Assembly (NCBI GenBank): GCA_012523855.1
Contig: JAAYTB010000038.1
Span: 1 to 46,644, forward strand
Direction: 5' to 3'
DNA length: 46,644 nt
Source of the DNA: Clostridia bacterium
GTDB taxonomy: Bacteria; Bacillota; Clostridia; Clostridiales; Clostridiaceae
Below are positions 1 through 9,284 of the stretch, piece after piece (the first letter of the stretch is position 1; each line of letters opens with the position of its first letter). Below the pieces are notes generated by a model. That model was given only the letters and a program-made list of their open reading frames with translations. It was not told where the DNA came from and searched no databases. The position numbers and the translations under genes were made by a program.

Positions 1-19
1 ATGTTAGACAACCTTTAGC

Positions 20-49
20 GATGAAAGAATGTTAAATTTATGCTATAAT
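20..49 (+). promoter_or_regulatory. Promoter of the CBS-ACT gene, extended -10
   Basis: A perfect TATAAT at 44-49 is preceded by TG at 41-42, giving an extended -10 element (TGcTATAAT). The -35 (ATGAAA at 21-26, 17-bp spacer) is poor, as is usual for extended -10 promoters. The predicted start near 56 leaves a short leader before the gene at 110. Confidence 0.55.
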
Positions 50-109
50 ATTTATATAAAGAAGATACGCTCCAAAACATAAAATTTTTATTTAAATGGA
101 GGTGCAATT

Positions 110-724
110 ATGAAGATTCACACACTTATAACAAAACATAAATATTTAAGTACAGTTTCCAGCCAGGACAGCTTACAAACTGCCCTAGAAAAAATGCGTG
201 AAACTGATATAAAATCTATGCCTGTTGTAGACAACAAAAAGTTTTTAGGCATAATTTTCAAAGATAAAATATTAGAATTATTCCTTACTGATTCAGATTC
301 AGAGAAAAGATTAAGAGAAGCAAAGGTTGAATCTTTAATAGAAGAAATTCCTATCTTAAGGGAAGACAGTAGCTTCGAACACATAGTAAATACACTAAGA
401 CAAAACGATGCGGTATTTGTGGCCTTAGTAAATAAAGAAGATAAATTTTTAGGAATTATACCACACAAGGCAATCTTTGATGAGATGGTAAACATAACAG
501 GTTTAAATAACGGACGTAAACTTACTATATATTTACATGACATACCTGGCCAACTGGCTAAGATAGGACAAATCCTTGCTAAAAATAAGGCTAATGTCCA
601 AAATCTTTCTGTTAGAAATCCAAAGACCAAATTGGATATTAGACAAATGCTCTTAAGAGTTGATGAGTCTGTTGTAGATCAAGTAAAGAAGGATCTTGAA
701 CGAGCAGGCTACCGAGTGGACTAG
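110..724 (+). CDS. CBS-pair protein with C-terminal ACT domain
   Basis: A 204-residue soluble protein. Residues 1-130 hold two CBS motifs: one around 5-60 with a 'SMPVVDNKKFLGII' type turn, and a second around 75-125 with 'KFLGIIPHKAI'. Residues 137-204 look like an ACT domain ('HDIPGQLAKIGQILAKNKANV'-like beta-alpha-beta). CBS pairs usually bind adenosyl ligands such as AMP, ATP or c-di-AMP, and ACT domains bind amino acids or similar small molecules, so a ligand-sensing regulatory role is inferred. The same architecture occurs in AcuB-like proteins, but there is no acetoin-use gene nearby, so I do not give that symbol. A strong GGAGGTG lies 6 bases before ATG. The gene stands alone, with its own promoter, and converges on gpmI. 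Confidence 0.8.
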   Translation: MKIHTLITKHKYLSTVSSQDSLQTALEKMRETDIKSMPVVDNKKFLGIIFKDKILELFLTDSDSEKRLREAKVESLIEEIPILREDSSFEHIVNTLRQNDAVFVALVNKEDKFLGIIPHKAIFDEMVNITGLNNGRKLTIYLHDIPGQLAKIGQILAKNKANVQNLSVRNPKTKLDIRQMLLRVDESVVDQVKKDLERAGYRVD

Positions 725-782
725 CTTCATGGTTATGGCCTACTTGCAGATAATCAGCTAATATAATTTTGGATATTAAAAG

Positions 783-818
783 GGAGTTCACTAAATCTTT
801 AGCGAACTCCTTTCTTCA
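783..818. terminator. Bidirectional terminator between CBS-ACT gene and gpmI
   Basis: Inverted repeat GGAGTTC/GAACTCC (783-789 with 804-810), extended inward by CTAAA/TTTAG after one mismatch, with a 2-base loop. T-rich runs flank both sides (TTTCTTC on plus, CTTTTAA on minus). It can end transcription of both convergent genes, including the whole glycolytic operon. Confidence 0.85.
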
Positions 819-832
819 ATGAAAAATTCCCT

Positions 833-2362
833 TTACTTTATAAGAGATTTTCCTGTCATTTCAGCAGGTACTTCTAAATTCATTGCTTGTAGCATTGTTG
901 GAGCTATATCTGCTAAAACGCCCCCTTCTCTCATTTCCTTTGCATCTTTAGCTATATAGATGAAAGGTACTGGGCCAGTAGTATGGGCGGTCATTGCTGA
1001 ACCTGTAGAATAATCAATCATTTGCTCAGCATTTCCATGGTCTGCTGTTAAAAATACTGTTCCATCTTTCTCAAGAACCTTGTCCACAACCTTGCCAACA
1101 CATGTATCTACTGCTTCAACAGCTGCTTTTGCCGCTTCAAATACACCAGTATGGCCAACCATATCAGGATTAGCGAAGTTTAATATAATCATATCATACT
1201 GATCTGAATCTATTCTTTTAACTACTTCATCTGTTACTTCATATGCGCTCATTTCAGGTTTTAAATCGTAGGTAGCAACCTTTGGTGAATTAATAAGAGC
1301 TCTATCTTCTCCTGGATTTGGAGCTTCAACTCCTCCATTAAAGAAGAAGGTTACATGGGCATACTTTTCTGTTTCTGCAATTCTCAATTGTTTCTTTCCT
1401 AATTTGCTGACATACTCACCTAAAGTATTTGTATAGGATTGAGGCTTATAGGCTATGTGTACATTTTCCATTGTCTTATCATATTGAGTCATGCATACGA
1501 AAAATAAGTCTAAGCTTTCTCTTTCAAAACCATCAAATTCCTTATCATTGATAGCTCTAGTAATTTCTCTAGCTCTATCTGGTCTGAAATTAAAGAAGAT
1601 TACAGAATCTCCATTGTTTATAGTTGCTAGAGGCTTGCCCTCTTCTAAAATAACTGTAGGAAGAACAAATTCATCAGTTTTGTTGTCATTGTAGGACTTT
1701 TCCATAGCTTCTACAGCACTAGCTGCTGTTTCACCTTTTCCATTAACCATAGCGTCATAAGCTAGCTGTACTCTTTCCCATCTGTTATCTCTGTCCATAG
1801 CGTAATATCTTCCAGATACTGTAGCAATCTTACCGTTTGCAAGTTCCTTTAAGTAATTTTCTACATCGATTATATAATCCTTTCCGGAAGATGGTGGTGT
1901 GTCTCTTCCATCCATGAAGGCATGTAAATATACCTTGGAAAGTCCCTTATCCTTAGCTAATTTAAAAATAGCTTTTAAATGGTCAATATGGGAATGAACA
2001 CCTCCGTCAGAAACAAGTCCCATTACATGAAGGGCCCCATTATTTTCAATAGCCTTGTCTATAGCAGCATTTAAAACTTCATTTTTAAAGAAATCGCCAT
2101 CTTCTATAGCCTTTGTTATTCTTGTAAGCTCTTGATATACAATTCTACCAGCTCCAATATTTAAGTGGCCAACTTCAGAGTTACCCATTTGTCCATCTGG
2201 CAAACCAACATTGAGACCACTAGCTCCTAATTGGACATGAGGATATTGTTCAAATAACTTGTCTATATTAGGTTTGTGTGCTGCTCTAATTGCATTTCCA
2301 TCTTCTTTATCACTAATTCCAAAACCATCTAAAATCATCAACATTACAGGTTTCTTAGTCAT
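833..2362 (-). CDS. gpmI: 2,3-bisphosphoglycerate-independent phosphoglycerate mutase
   Basis: Interconverts 3- and 2-phosphoglycerate in the cytosol, in lower glycolysis and gluconeogenesis. The 509-residue length is normal for the Mn-dependent iPGM family. The N-terminal metal-site motif (LDGFGIS, 10-16) and the catalytic serine motif GQMGNSEVGH (Ser62) are present, as are the phosphatase-like metal ligands in 'DGRDTPP' and 'TADHGNAEQM' near the C terminus. ATG follows GGGAGG with good spacing. It is the last gene of cggR-gap-pgk-tpiA-gpmI. In Bacillus subtilis and many Clostridia eno follows here, but in this window it does not. The operon ends at the hairpin at 783-810. Confidence 0.97.
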   Translation of the reverse strand: MTKKPVMLMILDGFGISDKEDGNAIRAAHKPNIDKLFEQYPHVQLGASGLNVGLPDGQMGNSEVGHLNIGAGRIVYQELTRITKAIEDGDFFKNEVLNAAIDKAIENNGALHVMGLVSDGGVHSHIDHLKAIFKLAKDKGLSKVYLHAFMDGRDTPPSSGKDYIIDVENYLKELANGKIATVSGRYYAMDRDNRWERVQLAYDAMVNGKGETAASAVEAMEKSYNDNKTDEFVLPTVILEEGKPLATINNGDSVIFFNFRPDRAREITRAINDKEFDGFERESLDLFFVCMTQYDKTMENVHIAYKPQSYTNTLGEYVSKLGKKQLRIAETEKYAHVTFFFNGGVEAPNPGEDRALINSPKVATYDLKPEMSAYEVTDEVVKRIDSDQYDMIILNFANPDMVGHTGVFEAAKAAVEAVDTCVGKVVDKVLEKDGTVFLTADHGNAEQMIDYSTGSAMTAHTTGPVPFIYIAKDAKEMREGGVLADIAPTMLQAMNLEVPAEMTGKSLIK

Positions 2363-2433
2363 TATTTACCTCCCATTTTAATAATAAATTTTGTAGAACA
2401 ATCTTTGTTAGAATAATTCAAGAATTACGAAAG

Positions 2434-2457
2434 AAATTCAGCTAAAAAGCTGAATTT
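2434..2457 (-). terminator. Hairpin between tpiA and gpmI (possible attenuator)
   Basis: Perfect 10-bp inverted repeat AAATTCAGCT/AGCTGAATTT with a 4-base loop. On the minus strand it is followed by CTTTCGT, a poor U-tract, so it may be a partial terminator or an RNA-processing or stability element inside the glycolytic transcript rather than a full stop. Confidence 0.5.
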
Positions 2458-2495
2458 CCCCCATAAATGGCAAGACCTTTGTCAATAGTCACAAA

Positions 2496-3242
2496 CTAAA
2501 AGTTCACAATAGCTGCAAAGTCTTCTGGAACTAAGCTAGCACCGCCAACTAAAGCTCCATCAATATCAGACATAGCCATTTGCTCCTTAATAGTTGCAGG
2601 TTTTACAGATCCACCGTACTGTATTCTGATAGCATCTGCAACTTCCTGTCCATAAAGGTTCTTTACACAGCCTCTAATGAAAGCTATAGTTTCGTTTGCC
2701 TGCTCAGAAGTAGCAGTTTTTCCAGTTCCAATTGCCCAGATTGGTTCATAAGCAATTACTAGTTCCTTAACCTGATCAGCAGTTAAGCCTCCTAAATCAA
2801 GCTTAACCTGTCTTCCTATCACTTCTTCGGTTATGTTAGTTTCTCTTTCTTCTAAAGATTCCCCAACACAAAGGATTGGAGTTAAATTATGGGCAAAGCA
2901 AGCCTTTAACTTTTTATTAACAGTTTCATCAGTTTCGTTGAAATACTGTCTTCTTTCACTGTGTCCTATGATAACATAGTCTATCTTCATTGCTTCTAAC
3001 ATTCCTGGCGCAACTTCTCCTGTGAAAGCTCCCTTTTCTTCAAAGTGAACATTCTGTGCACCAACCTTTATGTTTGTACCTTCTACAGCTTTTTTTACAG
3101 CATCTAAGCAAACAAAAGTTGGGCATACTACTACTTCGGATTTTGCATCCTTAACTAAAGGCTTTAATGCTTCTATAGTTTTCACAGCCTCTTCTACAGT
3201 ATAATGCATCTTCCAGTTTCCCGCAATAATTGGTGTTCTCAT
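2496..3242 (-). CDS. tpiA: Triosephosphate isomerase
   Basis: Interconverts dihydroxyacetone phosphate and glyceraldehyde 3-phosphate. With the start chosen here it has 248 residues, the normal length, and begins [13 protein letters not shown]. Catalytic residues are visible: Lys11 (NWKM), His94 (IIGHSERR) and Glu166 ([11 protein letters not shown]). The phosphate-gripping loop and the C-terminal GGSV and GALVGGASL motifs are present. A longer reading frame starts 24 bases upstream, but AGGAGG lies 8 bases before the ATG at 3242 and would be inside that longer frame, so the shorter start is right. It lies between pgk and gpmI in the CggR-controlled operon. Confidence 0.97.
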   Translation of the reverse strand: MRTPIIAGNWKMHYTVEEAVKTIEALKPLVKDAKSEVVVCPTFVCLDAVKKAVEGTNIKVGAQNVHFEEKGAFTGEVAPGMLEAMKIDYVIIGHSERRQYFNETDETVNKKLKACFAHNLTPILCVGESLEERETNITEEVIGRQVKLDLGGLTADQVKELVIAYEPIWAIGTGKTATSEQANETIAFIRGCVKNLYGQEVADAIRIQYGGSVKPATIKEQMAMSDIDGALVGGASLVPEDFAAIVNF

Positions 3243-3390
3243 TTTAAAATCCTCCTCTATTTCCAAATATGACTATTACTTAGGAAAGGGCTTAGAGCAC
3301 TTGCCCCAAGCCCTATCACCCTAATTTCAGCTTCCACTATCTAGCCTCAATTTTCCATCTTCAAATTTCTATCTTCTAACTTCTAAACAA

Positions 3391-4584
3391 CTATTTATCG
3401 TTTAGCGCAGCTATTCCTGGTAATTCTTTACCTTCTAAGAATTCAAGAGAAGCTCCACCACCAGTGGATATATGAGTCATCTTGTCACCAAAGCCAAGAT
3501 TGTTAACAGCAGCAGCACTGTCTCCTCCACCGATTACAGTAGTAGCATCGGAATCTGCCATAGCCTTAGCAACAGCAACAGTTCCAGCTGCAAAGTTTTT
3601 AAATTCTGCAACTCCCATTGGTCCGTTCCAAACTACAGTCTTAGCTTCTTTTACTGCATCAGCAAATATTTTTTCTGATTTAGGTCCAATATCAAGGGCC
3701 ATGTATCCTTCTGGAACATTTTGATCTTCAGTGATAACAGCTTCTGCGTTAGCATCAAACTTATCTGCCACTCTGTTATCAACTGGAAGTAAGAACTTAA
3801 CGCCCTTTTCTTCAGCCTTTTTAACCATTTCTAAGGAATAGTCAAGTCTATCAGCTTCTACTAAAGAATTTCCTATAGAATATCCTTGAGCCTTTAAGAA
3901 TGTGTAGGCCATTCCTCCACCAATGATTATTGTATTAACCTTATCAAGTAAGTTATTGATTACATTGATTTTATCTGAAACCTTTGCTCCACCTAATATA
4001 GCAACGAAAGGTCTTTCTGGATTGTTAACAGCCTCTCCTAGGAACTTTAATTCCTTTTGAATTAAGTAACCACATACTGCAGTGTCAACGAATTTAGTTA
4101 CACCTACTGTAGAACAGTGTGCTCTGTGAGCTGTTCCAAAAGCATCGTTAACATATACATCTGCTAAGGAAGCTAAGTCCTTTGAAAAACTATCTTCATT
4201 CTTTCCTTCTTCTGGTCTGAATCTAGTATTTTCAAGAAGAACTACATCTCCTTCTTTCATTGCTGCTACAGCTGCCTTGGCATTGTCACCAACTACAGTG
4301 TCATCAGCAGCAAAAACTACTTCCTTGTCAAGTAGTTCGGAAAGTCTCTTAGCAACTGATGCAAGAGTTAAGCTTGGGTCTGGTCCCTTAGCCTTTCCTA
4401 AGTGTGAGCAAAGAATAACCTTAGCTCCCTTTTCTATTAAATATTTTATTGTTGGAAGAGCTCCAACTAATCTATTTTCATCTGTTATAGCGCCATCCTT
4501 TAGAGGAACATTAAAGTCACATCTAACAAGTACTCTTTTACCTTTAACTTCGATGTCTTCAATAGTCTTTTTATTAAAACTCAT
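3391..4584 (-). CDS. pgk: Phosphoglycerate kinase
   Basis: Makes ATP and 3-phosphoglycerate from 1,3-bisphosphoglycerate. The 397-residue length is typical. The N-terminal signature [12 protein letters not shown] (16-27) carries the substrate-binding Arg and Asp. '[13 protein letters not shown]' and the AHRAH segment '[11 protein letters not shown]' are present. The C-terminal nucleotide-binding part has 'NGPMGVAEF' and the glycine-rich 'GGGDSAAAV' and 'STGGGASLE'. ATG follows AGAGGTG. It is the third gene of the operon and is separated from gap by a structured 148-bp spacer that may set the gap:pgk expression ratio. Confidence 0.98.
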   Translation of the reverse strand: MSFNKKTIEDIEVKGKRVLVRCDFNVPLKDGAITDENRLVGALPTIKYLIEKGAKVILCSHLGKAKGPDPSLTLASVAKRLSELLDKEVVFAADDTVVGDNAKAAVAAMKEGDVVLLENTRFRPEEGKNEDSFSKDLASLADVYVNDAFGTAHRAHCSTVGVTKFVDTAVCGYLIQKELKFLGEAVNNPERPFVAILGGAKVSDKINVINNLLDKVNTIIIGGGMAYTFLKAQGYSIGNSLVEADRLDYSLEMVKKAEEKGVKFLLPVDNRVADKFDANAEAVITEDQNVPEGYMALDIGPKSEKIFADAVKEAKTVVWNGPMGVAEFKNFAAGTVAVAKAMADSDATTVIGGGDSAAAVNNLGFGDKMTHISTGGGASLEFLEGKELPGIAALNDK

Positions 4585-4608
4585 TTAATTCACCTCTTGC
4601 CTTTATTA

Positions 4609-4690
4609 AAAAAGCCTGGCCTCATAGCCACCTGTAGATGCCAGGGGCTCAATTAGGAGCCCCGCATCAACACTACAAAACCAGACCTTT
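4609..4690 (-). ncRNA. Structured gap-pgk intercistronic RNA element
   Basis: Read on the minus strand, a long hairpin is formed by TGTAG/CTACA, GATGC/GCATC and GGGGCTC/GAGCCCC (core 4637-4668, arms extending to 4633 and 4677). It is followed by a small TGGC/GCCA hairpin (about 4615-4629). An outer CTGG/CCAG pairing would compete for the same CCA and place the structure directly before a run of six U (4608-4613). This could be a leaky terminator, a processing site or a stability element between gap and pgk. It matches no RNA family I can name with confidence. Confidence 0.55.
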
Positions 4691-4732
4691 AATTCATTAT
4701 TTAAATTATAAAATTATAGTAGCTTTTGCTAA

Positions 4733-5746
<1,014 letters not shown>

Positions 5747-5822
5747 TTAAAGTACCTCCTTTAAAAATAAAATATATATTTAAATAAATATATTTTAAAC
5801 AAAATTAAATAAAATCATAAGA

Positions 5823-6854
5823 TTAATTTTCTTTTATTAATCTTATTATCTCTCTAGCAGCACCTTCATCAGTGATAAGTACACCCTTTTTATTATTTAT
5901 CTCCGTAGCCAGTATAGCTTCTGCTTTACTTTCTCCTCCTGCTACCGCTATAGGGTGATCAATTTTTTTAATATCACTACTATTTATTCCAACAGTGGGT
6001 GTAGAATATACTACCTTTCCACTTTTATTAAAATAACATCCAAATGCCTCGCCTACTGTTCCCATTTTTATCAGCCCATGGATCTTTTCTTGTGGCACTC
6101 CTCTACGACGAGCCATTTCATCCGCTCGTCCTATACCGTAAATGAGTACATTTGTATTCTTTATGTAGCATATAGTATCTTTTATGTCTCTCTCATTTAA
6201 CATGGCATCTAGAGCCTTATCACTAATATTATCTGGTATGTGTAAAAGTTTATAACTTCCAGAAACTTTATTTGCCAGATTACCAGCTAAAGTATTAGCC
6301 TGAGTCTCAACTTGTTTACCCATTCCACCTCTGGCGGGAACCACTAATATATTATGTAAATTTTGAAGTTTAGGCATATTGTCTATTACTTCTTTAATTG
6401 TGCTGCCACCAGTAAGAGCAATAATATCGTCATTTTTTATTATTCCTTTTATATATGTTGCAGCAGCTCTACCTAATTCCTTCATTACCGTGCTGTCTTC
6501 TTCTATACTTCCAGGAACTATAATGACATCTTTGATATTAAGCTTTTTTCTTAATGCATCTTCAATTTCTGATATCCCCTTAATTTCATGGATAAAACCT
6601 TTTAGCTTATTAAGGACCTCTTCTCCTTCCGATGTAACAATCATACCAGGAGTATTAACTTCTATTAAGTTAGCAGATTTTAAGAAACTTATTTCTGTCC
6701 TAACTATTCGTTCGCCCAAATTTAGATTGTTGGCCAGAATTCTTCTTCCTACTGGTTGATTATAATATATTGTTCTTAATATATTATATCTCTTTTCTAG
6801 CAATTCAATGAGTTCAGGCACAATCTTCTCCTGCAGTTTCAAAATTTCTTTCAA
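5823..6854 (-). CDS. cggR: Central glycolytic genes regulator (SorC/DeoR-type repressor)
   Basis: Repressor of the operon it heads. In Bacillus its operator binding is relieved by fructose 1,6-bisphosphate. It has 343 residues from the start used here. An N-terminal winged-helix region (about 20-80, with 'GRRILANNLNLGERIVRTEIS') is followed by a SorC-type sugar-phosphate domain with 'ALTGGSTIKEV', 'VVPARGGMGKQVETQANT', 'YGIGRADEMARRRG' and 'VAVAGGESKAEAI'. I choose a TTG start at 6854: AGAGGTG lies 6 bases before it, and from memory the Bacillus protein starts at the same aligned residue. A GTG 21 bases upstream (6875) is in frame but has no ribosome binding site and lies inside the operator. 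Intergenic distance to gap is 76 bp of AT-rich sequence. Confidence 0.93.
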   Translation of the reverse strand: MKEILKLQEKIVPELIELLEKRYNILRTIYYNQPVGRRILANNLNLGERIVRTEISFLKSANLIEVNTPGMIVTSEGEEVLNKLKGFIHEIKGISEIEDALRKKLNIKDVIIVPGSIEEDSTVMKELGRAAATYIKGIIKNDDIIALTGGSTIKEVIDNMPKLQNLHNILVVPARGGMGKQVETQANTLAGNLANKVSGSYKLLHIPDNISDKALDAMLNERDIKDTICYIKNTNVLIYGIGRADEMARRRGVPQEKIHGLIKMGTVGEAFGCYFNKSGKVVYSTPTVGINSSDIKKIDHPIAVAGGESKAEAILATEINNKKGVLITDEGAAREIIRLIKEN

Positions 6855-6870
6855 AGACAACACCTCTTTG

Positions 6871-6906
6871 GCCACTTAACGTCCCAGTGTACTTTTTTTC
6901 GTCCCA
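6871..6906 (-). promoter_or_regulatory. CggR operator in front of cggR
   Basis: On the minus strand the sequence reads TGGGAC-N6-AAGT-N4-TGGGAC-N6-TGGC. The two TGGGAC half-sites (6901-6906 and 6881-6886) are exactly 20 bp apart. This matches the known Bacillus subtilis CggR operator layout of two direct repeats (CGGGAC-N6-TGTC-N4-CGGGAC-N6-TGTC). It starts at about +1 of the predicted transcript and lies in the leader, upstream of the TTG start. Confidence 0.85.
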
Positions 6907-6912
6907 CTATCT

Positions 6913-6941
6913 ATTATAAAGTACTTCTACTAATTTTTAAA
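6913..6941 (-). promoter_or_regulatory. Promoter of the cggR-gap-pgk-tpiA-gpmI operon
   Basis: A perfect TATAAT occurs on the minus strand at 6913-6918, 7 bases before the first operator half-site. The -35 is weak (TTTAAA, 17-bp spacer). The predicted start is near 6906, so bound CggR would sit at and just after the start. Confidence 0.65.
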
Positions 6942-7080
6942 TAGTTTTTTCAATTTTTTTTAAACTTTATTTTTTTATATAACTCTCTAACTTAAAGCTA
7001 CATATAAATAGGTCTTTTAACTGTAAAAATCTTAAATCTATTTAATTTAGGACATGAAGTGACAAGTTTCTGTAGAATTA

Positions 7081-7147
7081 ACTAAATTTATACTTTAAAT
7101 TTAGTGATTTTTATCATATAATATAATTAATAAATAAAACGTTTACA
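7081..7147. other. Intergenic region between cggR and the PilZ gene with inverted repeat and cre-like site
   Basis: The 327-bp divergent gap is very AT-rich. It holds a perfect 10-bp inverted repeat, ACTAAATTTA/TAAATTTAGT with a 5-base spacer (7081-7105). At 7134-7147 there is a CcpA-like site (12 of 14 matches to TGWAANCGNTNWCA, the first two bases differing). Both are just upstream of the PilZ gene's TATAAT at 7154-7159. Binding is not shown by the sequence alone. Confidence 0.35.
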
Positions 7148-7181
7148 CTCCTGTATAATTAAGAAAGGGTGGGATACATCC

Positions 7182-7643
7182 ATGAGTGCTAATGTGAAAA
7201 TTAATAAAAGAAAATTTTTTAGAGTTAAACATGACCTTCCTCTTTGTGCCTCTATGAGTCTTTACTCAGTAAATGGAAGGATGGTAATGTCACGAGGAAC
7301 TTTTGTTTGTATAAAGAACATAGGCCCTGGAGGACTTTGCTTCTTGTCTAATTTATCATTTCCAGCCATAAATACAGCAATTTTTAGTTTTAAACTTCTC
7401 CTTTTAGGAAGTAATTTTACCTTCTACGGTTACATAGTAAGAAGCAAACCTGTTAACGACCAAATAAAAGAGTACGGTGTTAAGTTCACTGAAACCCTCA
7501 ATAATTCCATGGAAGTGGCCAAAATCATGAATCAATGGTCCATTGCTATAAACAAGAAAAAACTATCTGACTTAAAGAACAATTGTAGCCTATGTACAAA
7601 AAAATCTATGGAAGATTGCTTTGCAAACCGAAAATCTAAATAA
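7182..7643 (+). CDS. PilZ-domain protein (likely c-di-GMP receptor)
   Basis: A 153-residue soluble protein. The PilZ c-di-GMP motif RxxxR is seen at 10-14 (RKFFR). The second motif, normally (D/N)xSxxG, appears as 'NIGPGG' around residue 47, with Gly in place of Ser. The rest of the beta-barrel follows ('FYGYIVRSKP', 'YGVKFTE'). The C-terminal tail has three cysteines (CSLC and a later Cys), of unknown use. PilZ proteins bind cyclic di-GMP and affect motility, polysaccharide export or adhesion; the target here is unknown. AGAAAGGGTGGG is the ribosome binding site. It is a single-gene unit. Confidence 0.8.
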   Translation: MSANVKINKRKFFRVKHDLPLCASMSLYSVNGRMVMSRGTFVCIKNIGPGGLCFLSNLSFPAINTAIFSFKLLLLGSNFTFYGYIVRSKPVNDQIKEYGVKFTETLNNSMEVAKIMNQWSIAINKKKLSDLKNNCSLCTKKSMEDCFANRKSK

Positions 7644-7652
7644 AGGTCCATT

Positions 7653-7697
7653 AAAAAAGGTTGTATAAAAGTTCTAGACTCTTATACAACCTTTTTA
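7653..7697. terminator. Bidirectional terminator, PilZ gene and degV
   Basis: AAAAAGGTTGTATAA pairs with TTATACAACCTTTTT across a loop of about 15 bases. T-runs on both strands serve the two convergent genes. Confidence 0.88.
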
Positions 7698-7734
7698 TTT
7701 AATAAATATTATAATAGCGTATTATTCCTTAAAG

Positions 7735-8616
7735 TTATTTTGCCTCTCTAAGATCTCCTACAAAAGCTGCAGCTATCATATTAGGTCCAACATGAGAAGC
7801 TATAGTTGCCGATAATTGAGATATAATTACCTTTTTCGGTGTAGATTCCTCAAGTATATATTCTTTTAACATTTCTGCATCTTCTAAGCAATCGCCATGT
7901 CCAATAATTAAGGTTGTTTTTTCTTCATCTACCATGTGTTCATGAACTTTATCTGCTAAGAATTTTAAAGATTTCTTTCTTCCTCTGACATTGCTGTATG
8001 GTCCTAGTTTCCCATCATTGTCTACTGTTAATATAGGTTTTATGTTTAAGGCTGTCCCTACTACAGCTGTGGTAGCAGAAATTCTTCCACCTTTTTTCAA
8101 ATAGTTTAAGTCATCTACAGCGAACCAATGGTTGGATTTTAACTTATGTGTCTCTAACCAATCCACAATTTCTTCTTTAGTTTTGCCCTGTCTTAGCAAA
8201 TCAACAGCCTCTACTACTAGTACCCCTTGGCCAATAGATGCAGACAGTGAATCTATAACAGTGATATCCGCATCGGGATACTCCTCTAAGATTTCTTGAC
8301 GGGCAAGTAAAGAGTTAATATAGGTTCCACTCATTCCAGAAGAAAAGCCTATGTATATTATAGACTTACCGGCTTTGTAATGCTTTTTAAACATTTCCTT
8401 GAACCTAAACATATTGATTTGTGCAGTTGAAGGCATAATACCTGATCTTAGTTTAGAATAAAATTCTTCATGTGGTAGACTTTTACCAAAGTCATCCAGA
8501 TACTCGTAACCATCTATATTAACAGGCATACCCAAGGTATCAAGAAGATCAGCATTTTCTTGAACATACTCTAGTGTAAGGTCACAAGTTGAATCTGTAA
8601 TAATAATACTGGCCAT
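7735..8616 (-). CDS. DegV family fatty-acid-binding protein
   Basis: A 293-residue DegV-fold protein. The start 'IIITDSTCDL' and the fatty-acid headgroup loop 'GFSSGMSGTYINS' are diagnostic, and 'LNYLKKGGRIS' is the second conserved motif. DegV proteins (such as FakB) bind fatty acids and present them to a FakA kinase in some Firmicutes. No fakA is seen here, so the partner is unknown. It lies 10 bp behind trmL and should be co-transcribed with it. GGGGGG precedes the ATG. Confidence 0.92.
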   Translation of the reverse strand: MASIIITDSTCDLTLEYVQENADLLDTLGMPVNIDGYEYLDDFGKSLPHEEFYSKLRSGIMPSTAQINMFRFKEMFKKHYKAGKSIIYIGFSSGMSGTYINSLLARQEILEEYPDADITVIDSLSASIGQGVLVVEAVDLLRQGKTKEEIVDWLETHKLKSNHWFAVDDLNYLKKGGRISATTAVVGTALNIKPILTVDNDGKLGPYSNVRGRKKSLKFLADKVHEHMVDEEKTTLIIGHGDCLEDAEMLKEYILEESTPKKVIISQLSATIASHVGPNMIAAAFVGDLREAK

Positions 8617-8626
8617 TTGTTCCCCC

Positions 8627-9094
8627 CTATTTCATATTTGGAAAATCCATTTGTCTCAGCGCCTCATAAACCATGATTGCTACTGAGTTTGATAAATTTA
8701 AAGAACGTGTGCTACTCTCAAGCATAGGTAGTCTAATGAGATTTTCCTTGTTTTCTTCACGGATATAATCTGGTAAACCAGAAGATTCTCTTCCAAAAAC
8801 AATAAAATCTCCTTCTTTATAAGCTACATCGCTATATTTTTTAGTTGCTTTAGTTGTTGAAAAATAAAAAGTAGAGTCCGGATATTTTTGTCTCAACTCT
8901 TCATAGGACTCATGGACTTCTAATTTAAGATAGGTCCAGTAATCTAGGCCTGACCTTTTTAATTGTTTGTCATCAATGCTAAAACCTAAAGGTTTAATCA
9001 AATGAAGAGTAGCATCTGTTAAAACACAAGTTCTACCAATATTTCCAGTGTTTTGCGGTATTTCAGGCTGAAATAGAACTATGTTTAAATTCAA
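8627..9094 (-). CDS. trmL: tRNA (cytidine/uridine-34 2'-O)-methyltransferase
   Basis: A SPOUT methyltransferase that 2'-O-methylates the wobble base of tRNA-Leu isoacceptors. It has 155 residues from the TTG start chosen here, close to the roughly 155-160 expected. Motifs: 'PEIPQNTGNIGRTC' near the start, 'IVFGRESSGLP' in the middle, and the knot segment 'RLPMLESSTRSLNLSNSVAI'. The open frame extends 39 bases further upstream, but AAGGAGGTG lies 5 bases before the TTG at 9094 and the family begins at this point. It heads a two-gene unit with degV. Confidence 0.92.
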   Translation of the reverse strand: MNLNIVLFQPEIPQNTGNIGRTCVLTDATLHLIKPLGFSIDDKQLKRSGLDYWTYLKLEVHESYEELRQKYPDSTFYFSTTKATKKYSDVAYKEGDFIVFGRESSGLPDYIREENKENLIRLPMLESSTRSLNLSNSVAIMVYEALRQMDFPNMK

Positions 9095-9253
9095 CCAAAC
9101 ACCTCCTTGTCGATTTTTTACATTATAAAACAATTATTATTCCTCTTCATATATTACCTCATAAGTACTAATTAGTAAAGGAATGATTTTTTCATAAATT
9201 TTTTCTCTTAAAATAGTATTTGACTAATCCTGAATTTTTACCTTTTATGAATT

Positions 9254-9278
9254 AAAGCCGCCCTTAAAAGGCGGCTTT
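9254..9278 (-). terminator. Terminator after the amidase gene
   Basis: Perfect 9-bp stem AAAGCCGCC/GGCGGCTTT with a 7-base loop, starting 7 bases after the amidase stop codon. The minus-strand tail is TTTAATTC. Confidence 0.75.
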
Positions 9279-9284
9279 TGTATA

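Noticed and set aside
118-630. 170-residue minus-strand ORF opposite the CBS-ACT gene
   Set aside because: Antisense shadow; the plus-strand gene has recognisable CBS and ACT domains and a good ribosome binding site.
3472-4588. Three antisense ORFs opposite pgk
   Set aside because: Shadow frames of a clear, complete glycolytic gene, without ribosome binding sites or recognisable domains.
6855-6875. GTG start for cggR
   Set aside because: No Shine-Dalgarno before it, and it overlaps the operator; TTG 6854 fits better.
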